From: Bacteroidota bacterium
GTDB taxonomy: Bacteria > Bacteroidota > Bacteroidia > Bacteroidales > Dysgonomonadaceae
Direction: 5' to 3'
Length of the DNA stretch: 64,000 bases
NCBI GenBank assembly: GCA_023424395.1
Contig: JAFADY010000050.1
Coordinates: 1-64,000 of the forward strand
In this document: in pieces, positions 32,845 to 43,900 of the stretch
How positions within the stretch are numbered: position 1 is the stretch's first letter
Layout of the letters: the number at the start of each line of letters is the position of its first letter
Position numbers and translations under genes: made by a program
The notes under the pieces: model-generated
What the model was told of the DNA's origin: nothing
The model's input: only the letters and a program-made list of their open reading frames with translations
Databases searched by the model: none

Positions 32845-33931
32845 AAGGACTGTTTTAACGCTTGATGCCGGTGGAACAAACTTTGTTTTTTCCGCCATAC
32901 AAAACAACGAAGAAATCATTGCTCCGTTCAGTTTGCCGGCACATCCCGGTAATTTGGGAAAGTGCCTTGATTCGCTGACTAACGGATTCAGGAAAGCAAT
33001 GAAAAGTTTGGATATGCTCCCCGTTGCCATCAGTTTTGCTTTTCCGGGCCCGGCAGATTACGAGAACGGCATTATTGGCGATTTGCCGAACTTTCCTGCT
33101 TTTCGGGGTGGAGTTGCGTTAGGCCCTTTTTTGGAAGAAAAGTTCGGACTACCCGTCTTTATCAATAACGACGGCAACCTGTTTGCTTATGGCGAAGCGC
33201 TTGCCGGGACATTACCGGAAATAAATACCGAACTGAAAAAAGCCGGAAGTCCCAAGCAATACAAAAACTTGCTCGGTGTTACCTTGGGGACAGGCTTTGG
33301 CGGCGGAGTGGTGATAAACAACATATTGCTCACAGGCGATAACGGTTGCGGAGGCGATGTGTGGTGTTCTGCAAACAAATACGACAACGATTTGATCTCG
33401 GAAGAGGGTGTCAGCATTCGCGCGGTAAAAAGAGTGTACAACGAATTATCGGGCGACAACATCGAATTTACGCCCAAAGATATTTATGACATTGCCGAAG
33501 GCAAAAAACAAGGCAACCAACAAGCCGCTGTAGGTGCTTTTCAAGAACTCGGCAAAGTGGCAGGATTTACCATTGCCGAATCGCTGAATATTGTAGATGG
33601 AATAGTGGTATTGGGTGGTGGCATCGCCAAAGCGCATAAATACATTCTTCCGGCTATGATAAACGAAATGAACGATACGCGGAGAATGATGAGCGGCAGT
33701 GTGTTTCAGCGTCTGCAAATGCAGGTTTACAACCTGGAAAACAGAAATGAAAAATTGAATTTCCTGCAAAATGAATCGAAAATCGCGAAAATTCCCGGGA
33801 GCGATCGTTCTGTTATTTATAACAAAGTAAAGAAAACGGGAGTAATGGTCAGCAAACTCGGGACAAGCAAAGCGGTGGCTTTGGGAGCATATAATTATGC
33901 TTTAAATCAATTAGATAAAAAGAACCTATAG
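32828..33931 (+). CDS. ROK family sugar kinase
   Basis: A 367-residue ROK protein, probably a hexokinase that phosphorylates mannose (or glucose) for the isomerase. The ATP loop LDAGGTN, the sugar-binding NNDGN with the GTGFGGG loop, and LGGGIAKA near the C-terminus are intact. The usual zinc motif C-x-C-G-x2-G-C is replaced by NGCGGDVWCSANKYDN, so metal binding is altered. It is longer than a standard ROK kinase (about 300) because of an insertion around 280-325. The start overlaps the transporter gene end. Confidence 0.87.
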   Translation: MYYQDKRTVLTLDAGGTNFVFSAIQNNEEIIAPFSLPAHPGNLGKCLDSLTNGFRKAMKSLDMLPVAISFAFPGPADYENGIIGDLPNFPAFRGGVALGPFLEEKFGLPVFINNDGNLFAYGEALAGTLPEINTELKKAGSPKQYKNLLGVTLGTGFGGGVVINNILLTGDNGCGGDVWCSANKYDNDLISEEGVSIRAVKRVYNELSGDNIEFTPKDIYDIAEGKKQGNQQAAVGAFQELGKVAGFTIAESLNIVDGIVVLGGGIAKAHKYILPAMINEMNDTRRMMSGSVFQRLQMQVYNLENRNEKLNFLQNESKIAKIPGSDRSVIYNKVKKTGVMVSKLGTSKAVALGAYNYALNQLDKKNL

Positions 33932-33958
33932 AATAAATTTATAAAATTAATCACCTGA

Positions 33959-36900
33959 ATGAAAAATCAAAATGAAAAATTAAAACGTGTTTACCTTGGT
34001 AGAAAAATAAAACTACCTGTTGTTTTTATACTGTTGTTTTTTTGTTTCACACTACAGATTTTAGCACAAGGTAATCAAACATTGAATGGAAAAGTAGTTG
34101 GCGCCAATAACGAGCCAATTATCGGTGCATCCATTATGGAGGTGGGTACAACCAACGGTACCGTTACAAATATCGAAGGAGAGTTTTCTTTAACTGTGCC
34201 TTTAGGCAGTCAGATTCAAATTTCTTACGTGGGCTATCAGAATCAAACTACTACCGTAAGAAATTACAATAATGTCATCATTAATCTTTCGGAAGATCAA
34301 CAATTGTTGGATGAATTGGTGGTTGTGGGCTACGGAACTCAAAGAAGAATTAATTTAACGGGAGCAGTGTCCACTGTTTCTACAAGAGAATTAGAAGGGA
34401 AACCTATTGTAAATGTGGTGGAAGCGCTTCAGGGAACAACACCCGGGCTTATTATTCAGCAATCAAATTCTCAGCCGGGCTCAAGATTAGGAATCCGTAT
34501 CCGTGGCGAAAGAACGATGAATGATAATAATCCATTGGTTATTGTGGACGGCATTATTAACGAAGACATTCAAAATGTAAATCCTTCGGATATCGAGAGC
34601 ATTTCTATTCTTAAAGACGCCGCCTCGACAGCCATATACGGCTCAAGGGCATCAAACGGGGTAGTGCTCATAACAACCAAAAAGGGAACGAGAGGGAAAG
34701 CCAATGTACAATATGATTTTATTCACGGTATTCAATCGGCAACGTTTTTACCCAAGATTGTCGATTCTTGGATTTACGCTGAATTACGGAACGAAGCATT
34801 GGCAAATTCAGGAAGAAACATTCGTTTCACTCCCGAAGAAATCCGAAAATTCAGGGATGAAGGCCCTAATGTGAATTGGATGAGAGAGATCTATAAGCAG
34901 TCATCTCCCCAACAAACCCACAACTTATCGGTAAGCGGCGGCACTGAGAGCACTTCTTATTTGGTATCTGCCGGATATATGGACCAAAACAGTTTACTTC
35001 AAGGAGAAAATTATGGGCACAAAAGATACAACGGGCGATTGAACCTTGAAACCCGAATTACCGAAAAACTTAAGTTAGGCGCCAATTTGTCGTATGCTCG
35101 AAATACGATACGAGACCACGCCTATTGGACGGAGTGGATTATTGAACAAGCAACACGTATGCCTTCCATTTATGAGATTGTTGATGAAAACGGAGATTAT
35201 ACAATGCCGAGTGGTAGCAATTCCAACGCTCTGTCAAGATTGGAAATAGGCGGCTACCGGCAAAACAAAAACGATGCGCTTTCTGCAACCGTATCGGCAG
35301 AATATACTATTTTGGAAGGATTATCGCTAAAAGGGATGATCGGAGGCAGATTAAATAACGATGTGATGCACGAAAACCGAAAAGCCATTCCAAACTCGGG
35401 CGATCAGGAAAACCGCTTGACGGAAGATTTCGGGCGTACCCAAAATATCATTGGCAACCTGCTTCTTACTTACGACAAAAAAATAGAAAACCACTCGCTT
35501 GGATTTTTAGCCGGTTATAGCTATGAAGGGCTTAATCACAAAAGGTTTCAAACGTACCGGATAGGCCAAGCCAATTATGATATTTTAGTGGGAGACCAAA
35601 GGGATAATACCGGAAACGTAGGATGGGCGCACGAATGGACATTACCCTCCATTCTATATCGGTTCACTTACAATTATAAGGACAAATATATGTTTGAATT
35701 CAACGGCAGAAACGATTGGTCATCAAGATTTTCTCCCAACAACAGGCACGGTTTTTTCCCCTCGGTTTCAGCAGCTTGGAACGTGGCCGAAGAAGAATTC
35801 TTCGCTAATTTAAAAGGGGCGATACCTTTTATGAAAATACGGACATCGTGGGGATTATCGGGCAATAACAACGTAATGATTGGAGGCAATATTGATAATT
35901 ATCAGTATTTAGCCGGCGTAACCGTTTTAAACGGATATAATTTCGGTTCCACAATGGTTCCCGTGGCCAATTATGCCGTTTACAACCCCGATATTAAATG
36001 GGAGACCACCCGTATGTTTAATGTCGGAACGGATATTGCTCTTCTGAACAACGCGTTGAGATTCACCGCCGATTATTTCAACGATAAAACATACAACATC
36101 TTGGTAAATTTACCTTTGACGGGATTATACGGTTACGGCCGCAATTTTCCGGCACAGAATGCCGCAGTGGTCGGGAATCGCGGGTGGGAATTATCCGGAG
36201 AATATAACTTTAAAACCGGAGAAGTCAATCATCTCATCGGCGGAAGGATTTCAGACTCACAAAATAAAGTGCTCGATATGAAAGGAACGGAAAGAATTGA
36301 CGGATGGGATGTTAACACAATTCTCAGAGAGGGGTATCCGATGTTTTCCTATTATGCATACCGGTGGGACGGAATATTCCAAAACGAACAGGAAGTTCAG
36401 GCAGGCCCCCGGTTAGACGGTATCACTCCCAAGCCCGGAGATTTAAGATATGTAGATAAAGACGGCGATGGCTTGGTAAAAGAAAGCGACGACCGTTTTG
36501 TATTGGGCAATCGCTTTCCCCGCTACAGCTATGGTTTCAATTACGGATTTAATTGGAAAGGATTGGATTTTTCTATGTTATGGCAAGGAGTCGGGATGAG
36601 AAGTGTATGGTTAAGAGGAGAATCGGTTGAGGCATTTCATAATAACAACGAAGGCCCTGTTTTTGATTTCCATATTGACCGATGGACACCTAAAAACCCC
36701 AACGCAACGTATCCCCGATTGACGGTTGGAGCCGAATCAGCCAATAATGCGGCAAAATCAGAATTTTGGATCGATAACGCCGCTTATTTAAGGCTTAAAA
36801 ACGTCCAACTCGGATACACTTTCCCTCAAAGCATCTCCAACAAACTATCAATGAGTTCACTGAGAGTTTTTACAAGTTTACAGAACGCATTGACATTCAC

Positions 36901-37000
36901 TCAAATGAAAGGCGGATGGGACCCTGAAACAGCCGATGGTAGCGGACGTATTTATCCGGTAAACAGGGTATTGGCTTTTGGATTAAACGTTAAATTTTAA
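33959..37000 (+). CDS. SusC-like TonB-dependent outer membrane transporter
   Basis: A 1013-residue TonB-linked importer of oligosaccharides. An N-terminal signal (ending TLQILAQ) is followed by a carboxypeptidase-D-like domain (LNGKVVGANNEPIIGASIM), the TonB-box region, plug domain (INLTGAVSTVSTRELEGK, ending near IRIRGERT and IVDGIIN) and the 22-strand barrel ending NVKF. It is followed by the SusD partner after 12 bases. Together they capture alpha-mannan fragments at the surface, given the GH76 and GH92 genes behind them. Confidence 0.95.
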   Translation: MKNQNEKLKRVYLGRKIKLPVVFILLFFCFTLQILAQGNQTLNGKVVGANNEPIIGASIMEVGTTNGTVTNIEGEFSLTVPLGSQIQISYVGYQNQTTTVRNYNNVIINLSEDQQLLDELVVVGYGTQRRINLTGAVSTVSTRELEGKPIVNVVEALQGTTPGLIIQQSNSQPGSRLGIRIRGERTMNDNNPLVIVDGIINEDIQNVNPSDIESISILKDAASTAIYGSRASNGVVLITTKKGTRGKANVQYDFIHGIQSATFLPKIVDSWIYAELRNEALANSGRNIRFTPEEIRKFRDEGPNVNWMREIYKQSSPQQTHNLSVSGGTESTSYLVSAGYMDQNSLLQGENYGHKRYNGRLNLETRITEKLKLGANLSYARNTIRDHAYWTEWIIEQATRMPSIYEIVDENGDYTMPSGSNSNALSRLEIGGYRQNKNDALSATVSAEYTILEGLSLKGMIGGRLNNDVMHENRKAIPNSGDQENRLTEDFGRTQNIIGNLLLTYDKKIENHSLGFLAGYSYEGLNHKRFQTYRIGQANYDILVGDQRDNTGNVGWAHEWTLPSILYRFTYNYKDKYMFEFNGRNDWSSRFSPNNRHGFFPSVSAAWNVAEEEFFANLKGAIPFMKIRTSWGLSGNNNVMIGGNIDNYQYLAGVTVLNGYNFGSTMVPVANYAVYNPDIKWETTRMFNVGTDIALLNNALRFTADYFNDKTYNILVNLPLTGLYGYGRNFPAQNAAVVGNRGWELSGEYNFKTGEVNHLIGGRISDSQNKVLDMKGTERIDGWDVNTILREGYPMFSYYAYRWDGIFQNEQEVQAGPRLDGITPKPGDLRYVDKDGDGLVKESDDRFVLGNRFPRYSYGFNYGFNWKGLDFSMLWQGVGMRSVWLRGESVEAFHNNNEGPVFDFHIDRWTPKNPNATYPRLTVGAESANNAAKSEFWIDNAAYLRLKNVQLGYTFPQSISNKLSMSSLRVFTSLQNALTFTQMKGGWDPETADGSGRIYPVNRVLAFGLNVKF

Positions 37001-37012
37001 AATATTATCACG

Positions 37013-38605
37013 ATGAAACTATATAATAACCTCATAAAAATATTACTTATTTCTTTCTTGATTTCTTCGTGTCAGGATTTGGATTTGCTGCCGTTCGACA
37101 GGGAAACCGACGCAGGTTTTTGGAAGAAACCCGAGTCTGCTTTATATATGGTAAACAAATGTTATTCCGAAGTAACGAATGCGTTTGAAATTTTATATTC
37201 CGATGCTATGACGGATAACGGTTACACGAAAGTTTCCAATTCGTTCAATCAGAGTATAGGAAACGGCTCTTATTCTACTTCCGACCAATACGTTGCAGCT
37301 GTGTGGGATGGAAGGTACGGCGGAATCAGAAATTGCAATCTTTTACTTAACAATATCGACAACGTGCCCGAACTTAATAATGAACTAAAAAACAGATACA
37401 AAGCAGAAGCAATGTTTATCAGGGCATTTCATTATTTCGAATTATATTCAAAGTTCGGAGACGTGCCTTATTTTACAAACGTATTGTCGGTAAGTGAGTC
37501 TGAAACGATCGGACGTACGCCCAAGGCTGAAATCGTTCAAAATATCTTGGCAGATTTAAACACGGTCATCGACAACAATTATTTGCCCGCATCTTATTCG
37601 GGTAGCGACATAGGCAGAGCCACCATTTGGGCAGCCTTAGCGTTAAAAGCCCGGATACTTTTGTTCGAAGGCCGGTACGATGAAGTTAAAACCGTAACAA
37701 ACAGGATTATTTCTGACGGAGGATTCACTTTATTCCCAAGTTATGAAGGTTTGTTCAAGATTGAAAACGAAAATAACAGGGAAGTAATTTTCGATTATCA
37801 GTATATGCCCATAACACGCGAACACGATGTGCAATATCATTTTATTCCACCTTCGTTAGGCGGCTATTCTCAATTATCGCCTCTTCAGGAATTAGTGGAC
37901 TCTTACATCACATCGGATGGTTACAACATCCGTAATGCACCACAAGGCAGTTTCGACCCTAATAACGAGTTCAACAACAGAGACCCGCGTTTGAAAGCGA
38001 CCATTGTGTACACCGGAAATACCTATACAAAAGCAGACGGCACGAATGTAACCATAAATACCGACCCGGGCGCCAATCCCGACGGTTACGGATATTCTTC
38101 AAATAGCACGGCTACGGGATATTACCTGAAAAAATATTGGGATAATACGTACAGGGCAAATTTACTGTCCGGGTTAAATATTATTCTTATACGCTATGCC
38201 GATGTATTGTTAATGAATGCCGAGGCGTTGGCGGAACTTGGTCAGTTAGATGCAACCGCTTGGAGCAGAACCATACGCCCTCTACGCGAAAGGGCCGGGT
38301 TTAGTAATAACCGCGCGTTGAATTTGCCCACATCAGGCAATTTAATTGAGATAGTGCGCAATGAGAGAAGAACCGAGTTGGCCTTCGAAGGGTTACGGCA
38401 CAAAGACATCATCAGATGGGAAATTGCAGAAAACGTATTGAATGGATGGGCGCACGGTTTATACACCGGCGAAGCTGTTGGAACAGATAACGGATACATC
38501 CGTGTAGAAAACCGGAAATTCGATCCTGCCAAGCATTACTTATGGCCTATCCCTCAAAAAGACAGGGATATAAATAAAAACTTAACTCAAAATCCGAATT
38601 GGTAA
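37013..38605 (+). CDS. SusD/RagB-like surface glycan-binding lipoprotein
   Basis: A 530-residue lipoprotein with signal ending SFLISSCQD. The N-terminal TPR-like helices and C-terminal RagB/SusD part (WPIPQKDRDINKNLTQNPNW) are typical. It caps the SusC transporter and hands over oligosaccharides. It starts 12 bases after the SusC stop, so the two form one transcript. Confidence 0.94.
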   Translation: MKLYNNLIKILLISFLISSCQDLDLLPFDRETDAGFWKKPESALYMVNKCYSEVTNAFEILYSDAMTDNGYTKVSNSFNQSIGNGSYSTSDQYVAAVWDGRYGGIRNCNLLLNNIDNVPELNNELKNRYKAEAMFIRAFHYFELYSKFGDVPYFTNVLSVSESETIGRTPKAEIVQNILADLNTVIDNNYLPASYSGSDIGRATIWAALALKARILLFEGRYDEVKTVTNRIISDGGFTLFPSYEGLFKIENENNREVIFDYQYMPITREHDVQYHFIPPSLGGYSQLSPLQELVDSYITSDGYNIRNAPQGSFDPNNEFNNRDPRLKATIVYTGNTYTKADGTNVTINTDPGANPDGYGYSSNSTATGYYLKKYWDNTYRANLLSGLNIILIRYADVLLMNAEALAELGQLDATAWSRTIRPLRERAGFSNNRALNLPTSGNLIEIVRNERRTELAFEGLRHKDIIRWEIAENVLNGWAHGLYTGEAVGTDNGYIRVENRKFDPAKHYLWPIPQKDRDINKNLTQNPNW

Positions 38606-38621
38606 TTAAAAATACACCCTT

Positions 38622-39755
38622 ATGAAAAGAATTATATATTTAACGCTTATCTTTGTTCTACTGATAAGTTGCGAAAAACAATACGAACTCTCAACGGGGT
38701 TCACGCCGCCCACCGATTTACAATCTCCTGCAAAGGTAGATATTGATGTAAAATCGACGAATAACATCATTTTATCGTGGAGTGGAGGTGATGCACAAGA
38801 CGGCTCTTACCTTACTTACGAAGTTTTATTCGATAAAGCAGGTAACGATTTCTCTAACCCGGCGTACCGCACATTCAGCGACAACGGTGTTGAACCAACG
38901 CTTACACTCACCCATTCAACACTAAACAGCATTGCACGCAAACTCGGAATTAAACCGGGTGAGACCGGAAATATTATATGGACTGTAATCGCTTCTAAAG
39001 CAGGAGAAACAAAAAAGACAAACCTCACCGAGACAATCAGCGTTAAGCGGGGAGAGGGGGTAGAAATACCTGCAACGCTGTTTTTATACGGAGCAGGTTC
39101 TGAAAACGGAGGTACACAAGGGATTGAATTCAGACAGGAAACTGAAGGTAGGTTTGTTATATACACCAAAGTACAAGGTAATGGAGAATTAATTTTAAGG
39201 TCGTCCGATGATGAAAGTTTTGTGCAATATTATTATGCCGATAACAAAATAATGGAAGGTATGCAGACGATGACTTTGCCTCCAAACGAATTTCCATATA
39301 GATTGACGGTCGATTTCAACACATTATCCGTAAAGGTAGAAATAATATCCGAAGTGCGGGCCATTTGGGGCGTGAATTACGATGTAATCGGGAATTTACA
39401 ATACGTGGGGGATGGTAAGTTTCGAGCCGATAACTGTGAGATTAAATTCATTCAACAGAGCCGCCCCGAAACAAATCCGCCAAGTTGGTTAAGTTGGGTA
39501 GAAGAACGCTACTATTTTATTGCAAAAATTGATGGGAATGAATGGTGTTGGGGACGAAAAGACGGAGTAAGCCCCGAAAGGCCTACGGGTAATGAACCCT
39601 TATCATTCTACGAAATTGGAGAATTTCCGTGGAGCCAATGGGATCACTTATGGAAAATGAGCGGTTCGCTCGACTTAAAGAAATGTACAATTACTATTGA
39701 TACTAATTTGGAAAATATGATGGTACATCAATTTTCGAATATTGTTCCTTTATAA
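38622..39755 (+). CDS. SusE-like surface lipoprotein
   Basis: A 377-residue lipoprotein (signal ending VLLISCEKQ). The N-terminal part has the SusE-type beta-sandwich (YELSTGFTPPTDLQSPAKVD then NNIILSWSGGDAQDGSYLTY). The C-terminal part (about 230-377) is of starch-binding-module-like SusE/F appearance with several Trp (WCWGRKDG, WSQWDHLWKM). It probably binds the glycan at the cell surface. It is 16 bases after SusD. Its end overlaps the GH76 ORF's upstream extension but not its chosen start. Confidence 0.82.
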   Translation: MKRIIYLTLIFVLLISCEKQYELSTGFTPPTDLQSPAKVDIDVKSTNNIILSWSGGDAQDGSYLTYEVLFDKAGNDFSNPAYRTFSDNGVEPTLTLTHSTLNSIARKLGIKPGETGNIIWTVIASKAGETKKTNLTETISVKRGEGVEIPATLFLYGAGSENGGTQGIEFRQETEGRFVIYTKVQGNGELILRSSDDESFVQYYYADNKIMEGMQTMTLPPNEFPYRLTVDFNTLSVKVEIISEVRAIWGVNYDVIGNLQYVGDGKFRADNCEIKFIQQSRPETNPPSWLSWVEERYYFIAKIDGNEWCWGRKDGVSPERPTGNEPLSFYEIGEFPWSQWDHLWKMSGSLDLKKCTITIDTNLENMMVHQFSNIVPL

Positions 39756-39765
39756 AAATTATTCA

Positions 39766-40971
39766 ATGAAAAAATATATAATAGGCCTATTTACTTTGTT
39801 AATTTTCTGTCCCATCATTGCTTGCAATGATGGGTCGGAACCCTATACCCCCCCAAAGGATAATGAAAATCCCGATAAACCCGTACAGGTAATCCCAAAG
39901 GAAAGGGCAAAAGAAATCTTCGACCTTATTAATGCCAAATATGCTATAGCCCAAACCGGATTTTACAGGGAGAGTCTCCCCGCACAGCCCGGTGACCCTC
40001 AATACGCATACTTGTGGCCGATGGTCGCGATTAACGATGCCGCCGCTACGATAAAAAAATCCGGGTATGATATTCCTTACGATAGAATGATCAGGGTATT
40101 TCAAAAATACCTAAGCGATGGAAGAGCAGGAAACAACATATATGCTTATAGTTCTTCCACGAACGGAACATCGGGTATAGGAACGCGGTTCTACGATGAC
40201 AATTCTATTGTAGGGTTGAGTTTGTTGCAAGCCTACTCCATTACAAAAAACGAAATTTATAGGGAAAGGGCAAAAAACATAATTCCTTTTCTTAAAAGTG
40301 GAATCGATTCTGTTTTAGGCGGGGCGCTGTGGTGGAATGAAGACGAAAAAAATATCGCCGATAATCCCAATTCAAACAAGCCGACCTGCTCAAACGGATA
40401 CGCCACACTTTTTCTGTTAAGATATTATCACGTGTGTGACGATGCTGAAAAACAGGAAGTCTTAAGTTTGGCAAGGAGTTTATATTCTTGGTTGAGAGAT
40501 AATCTCTTTGATCCTGCCACAAAATGCTATTGGAACGATAAAAATGTGAAAGGAGAAATAAATTATACCATTTGGACGTACAACACCGGTGTAATGATTC
40601 AGAATGGCGTAGAACTCTATAAAATCACCAACGATAAAAAGTATCTCGACCAAGCAATTGAGTCAGCCGTAGGTTCTTACGATTATTTTGTAAAAATAAG
40701 AAACGGAGTTTTATCTTACCCCGACCACGACCCTTGGTTCAATACAAAACTGTTGCGTGCATACATCGATATTGTTCCGTATCATTCTTCGGTCAAAACG
40801 TATGTGGAAACCTATTATAATTTCATTAACCACGCGTATGATAAAGCCCGCACATCGGAGAATTTTTTCTACGAAGATTGGACGGGCAACGCCCCCAAAC
40901 GTTATTATCTCCTATTGATGCAGGCGGCAGTTGTGGAATCTTACGGCGCTATTGCGTTATATAAAGAGTAG
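39766..40971 (+). CDS. GH76 family alpha-1,6-mannanase lipoprotein
   Basis: A 401-residue surface lipoprotein of GH76 (signal ending CPIIACND), an endo-acting alpha-1,6-mannanase that opens the backbone of fungal or bacterial alpha-mannan. The family's adjacent Asp pair is seen in FYDDNSIVGLSLLQAY (about residues 144-145). Other family segments are ALWWNEDEKN and WTYNTGVMIQNGVELY. Most starch-like surfaces of relatives act before the SusCD import step. It starts 10 bases after the SusE-like stop. Start at 39766 gives a proper lipoprotein signal. Confidence 0.88.
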   Translation: MKKYIIGLFTLLIFCPIIACNDGSEPYTPPKDNENPDKPVQVIPKERAKEIFDLINAKYAIAQTGFYRESLPAQPGDPQYAYLWPMVAINDAAATIKKSGYDIPYDRMIRVFQKYLSDGRAGNNIYAYSSSTNGTSGIGTRFYDDNSIVGLSLLQAYSITKNEIYRERAKNIIPFLKSGIDSVLGGALWWNEDEKNIADNPNSNKPTCSNGYATLFLLRYYHVCDDAEKQEVLSLARSLYSWLRDNLFDPATKCYWNDKNVKGEINYTIWTYNTGVMIQNGVELYKITNDKKYLDQAIESAVGSYDYFVKIRNGVLSYPDHDPWFNTKLLRAYIDIVPYHSSVKTYVETYYNFINHAYDKARTSENFFYEDWTGNAPKRYYLLLMQAAVVESYGAIALYKE

Positions 40972-40995
40972 CATAAGAATTGATTTGTTATACGA

Positions 40996-43900
40996 ATGGA
41001 TTTAAAACAAGTATTAATCGAATTTTTCTTTTTTTCCATTTATATTTCCACTGCTTACTCCCAAACCATATGGTCCATCGGACAAAAAGATAACAGCGCG
41101 GACGAATTTGCGTTGGCACCCGGTAAATACAGGGATTTTTTAAAGAATGACTTCGGGTGGGAAAACAAAAGTTACATCGTGGGCTTTTCTTCTCCCGAAA
41201 AAGATTTCCCCTACATTCTCCCCGGCCCCGCCGACCAATGGGCCGGAACAGGTACTTTCTCGGGAATACGAACGCACGTTTTGAACATTTTGTTTAGAAT
41301 GCAGGAAATACCTGACAAGACCAATTTTAACCTGATAATCGATTTGTTGGATACGCACAGTAAAATTCCTCCTTTGTTAAAAGTCGTGGTTAACAATCGT
41401 CCGTTTTATTACAAACTTCCTTCGGGTGGAACCGATGCATCACTCGACGGAGATTTTGCTCAAGCTAAAAACCATACCATAGAAATTCCCGCTTCGAACT
41501 TTATAAAAGAAGGGGAAAACACCATTAGCCTGACAAGCATAGAAGGCTCGTGGATAATTTTCGATGCCATAAGCTTCATATCTTCTAAACCGATACACCT
41601 CCACCCTATTAATAAATTGTTTATCAGAGACATATCGGATTCGAATTACGAAACAGTACATCCCGATGCACAACCGCTTTTGGTGGATGTTGAACATTTG
41701 GAGGGTAATTCCGAACTTATTGTGAAGTTAGACGGCAAAACCATTTTCTCGCAACGACCGGAAACCGGAAGATACATTTTCGAAGTTCCGATGCCGGCTG
41801 TTAAAGACGTCATCCGAAGTGAATATGAAATTTTAATAGATGGCAAAACATACGATAATGGCTACATTACACGTTCTCCGCAACCAAAAATAACTCCTAC
41901 CGATTATGTGGACACGCATATGGGTACGGCACATTCACGATGGATGATCGCCCCCGGCCCTTGGATGCCGTTCAGTATGGTAAAACTTAGCCCCGATAAT
42001 CAAAATTCTGGATGGCAAGCTGGTTATGATCCGAGTTTCGAGAGTATCGGAACTTTCAGCCACATCCACGAATGGACAATGGCCGGTTTGGGTATTATGC
42101 CCGTGAACGGAATGCTGAAAACCCGCGTAGGTGACCAATCATCCTTGAACAAAGACGAATCGGGATATCGCTCCGCGATCGATAAAGCAACGGAAGAAAC
42201 ACAACTCGGATATTACAGAGCTCATCTTACGGATTATGACATCATCGCGGAACTAACAGCCACCGACCGCTGTAGTTTTCAACGATATACTTTCCCAAAA
42301 GATACGGACGGAAGGGTGATGATCGATCTGAAAATTCCTGCGGAATACGGTTACGACATTCTCAAAGCTTCGCTCAAAAAAATAAATGATTACAAGATAG
42401 AAGGCTTCAGCAAGCAGCTATCCAAAAACGTGTGGAGCGAAGATGCCGATCAGGAATATACCATTCACTTCGTGATAGAATTTGATCGACCAATAAAGAA
42501 TTTCGGAGGATGGATCGATGAAAATATTCAATACACAAATATAATAGAAGCCGATAACCCGCATCGGATTGGCTGTTTTGCAGAATTCGACTCCAAAAAT
42601 AAGCCGGTGGTGCAAGTGCGTACCGGCATCTCTTTTATAAGCATTGACGGTGCGCGTTTGAATCTGGAAAAAGAAATCACGGTGCCTTTCGACTGGAATT
42701 TCGACGAAGTAAGGCAACACAATAAAAACGAATGGAATAAAATTCTTTCGCGAATTGACATCCACTCCAATGACAGGCGCGAGAAAATGAGGTTTTACAC
42801 CAATATGTACCGTTCTTACTGCCGCAATACGTTCAGCGATATCGACGGCAAATGGATGGATGCAACCAACGAGGTACACCAATTTACCAATTCTGATGAC
42901 AGAGCGTTGGGCTGCGACGCATTCTGGAACACTTTCTGGAACCTGAATCAATTATGGAATTTGGTTACGCCCGAATGGTCGAGCCGATGGGTAAAATCGC
43001 AACTTGCAATGTATGATGCCAACGGATGGCTGGCAAAAGGCCCTGCGGGGATGAAATATATTCCGGTGATGGTGGGCGAACACGAAATTCCCCTCATTGT
43101 GAGTACCTACCAAATGGGAATACGAGATTACGATGCCGAAAAAGCATTCGAAGCAATCAAAAAAATGCAGACCACACCCGCGCAGAAAGTCGGCAGCGGA
43201 TTCGCCGGTAATCGAGATTTATTACCTTACCTGAAATATAAGTATGTACCTGCCGATTTAGGCCGTTTCTCCAACACTCTGGAATATTCTTTCGATGATT
43301 GGAGCGTATCGCAAATGGCAAAATCGCTGGGAAAAGCAGCCGATTACGAAATCTTTATAGACAGGGGCAATTGGTGGAAAAATGCCATTGATACCGTTTC
43401 GGGATATGCCCGGATGAGACATTCCGACGGCAGTTGGGAAAAAGACTTCGATCCGTTAAAATCCGGTGCCAATCATCATTATGTGGAAGGAAACGCCTGG
43501 CAGTTATCGCATTTCGTGCCTCAAAATGTACCCGAACTGGCAAAAATGATCGGCAAAGAACGATTTATTGAACGCTTGCAAAAAGGGTTTGAAGACAGTG
43601 AAATATGGCGATACAATGCCCCGGGCGATCAATATTGGGACATTCCCGTGGTGCAGGGAAACCAACAATCGATGCATTTTGCTTTCTTGTTCAACTGGGT
43701 AGGCGAATCGTGGCAAACACAAAAATGGAGCCGCTCCATTTTGGACCGATATTACGGTTACGAAGCATCGGATGCCTACTTAGGCGATGAAGACCAAGGA
43801 CAAATGAGCGCGTGGTTCGTAATGGCCGCTATAGGTCTGTTTCAAACCGATGGAGGAGTAAATGCCGAACCGGTGTACGAAATCGCAAGTCCTGTTTTCA

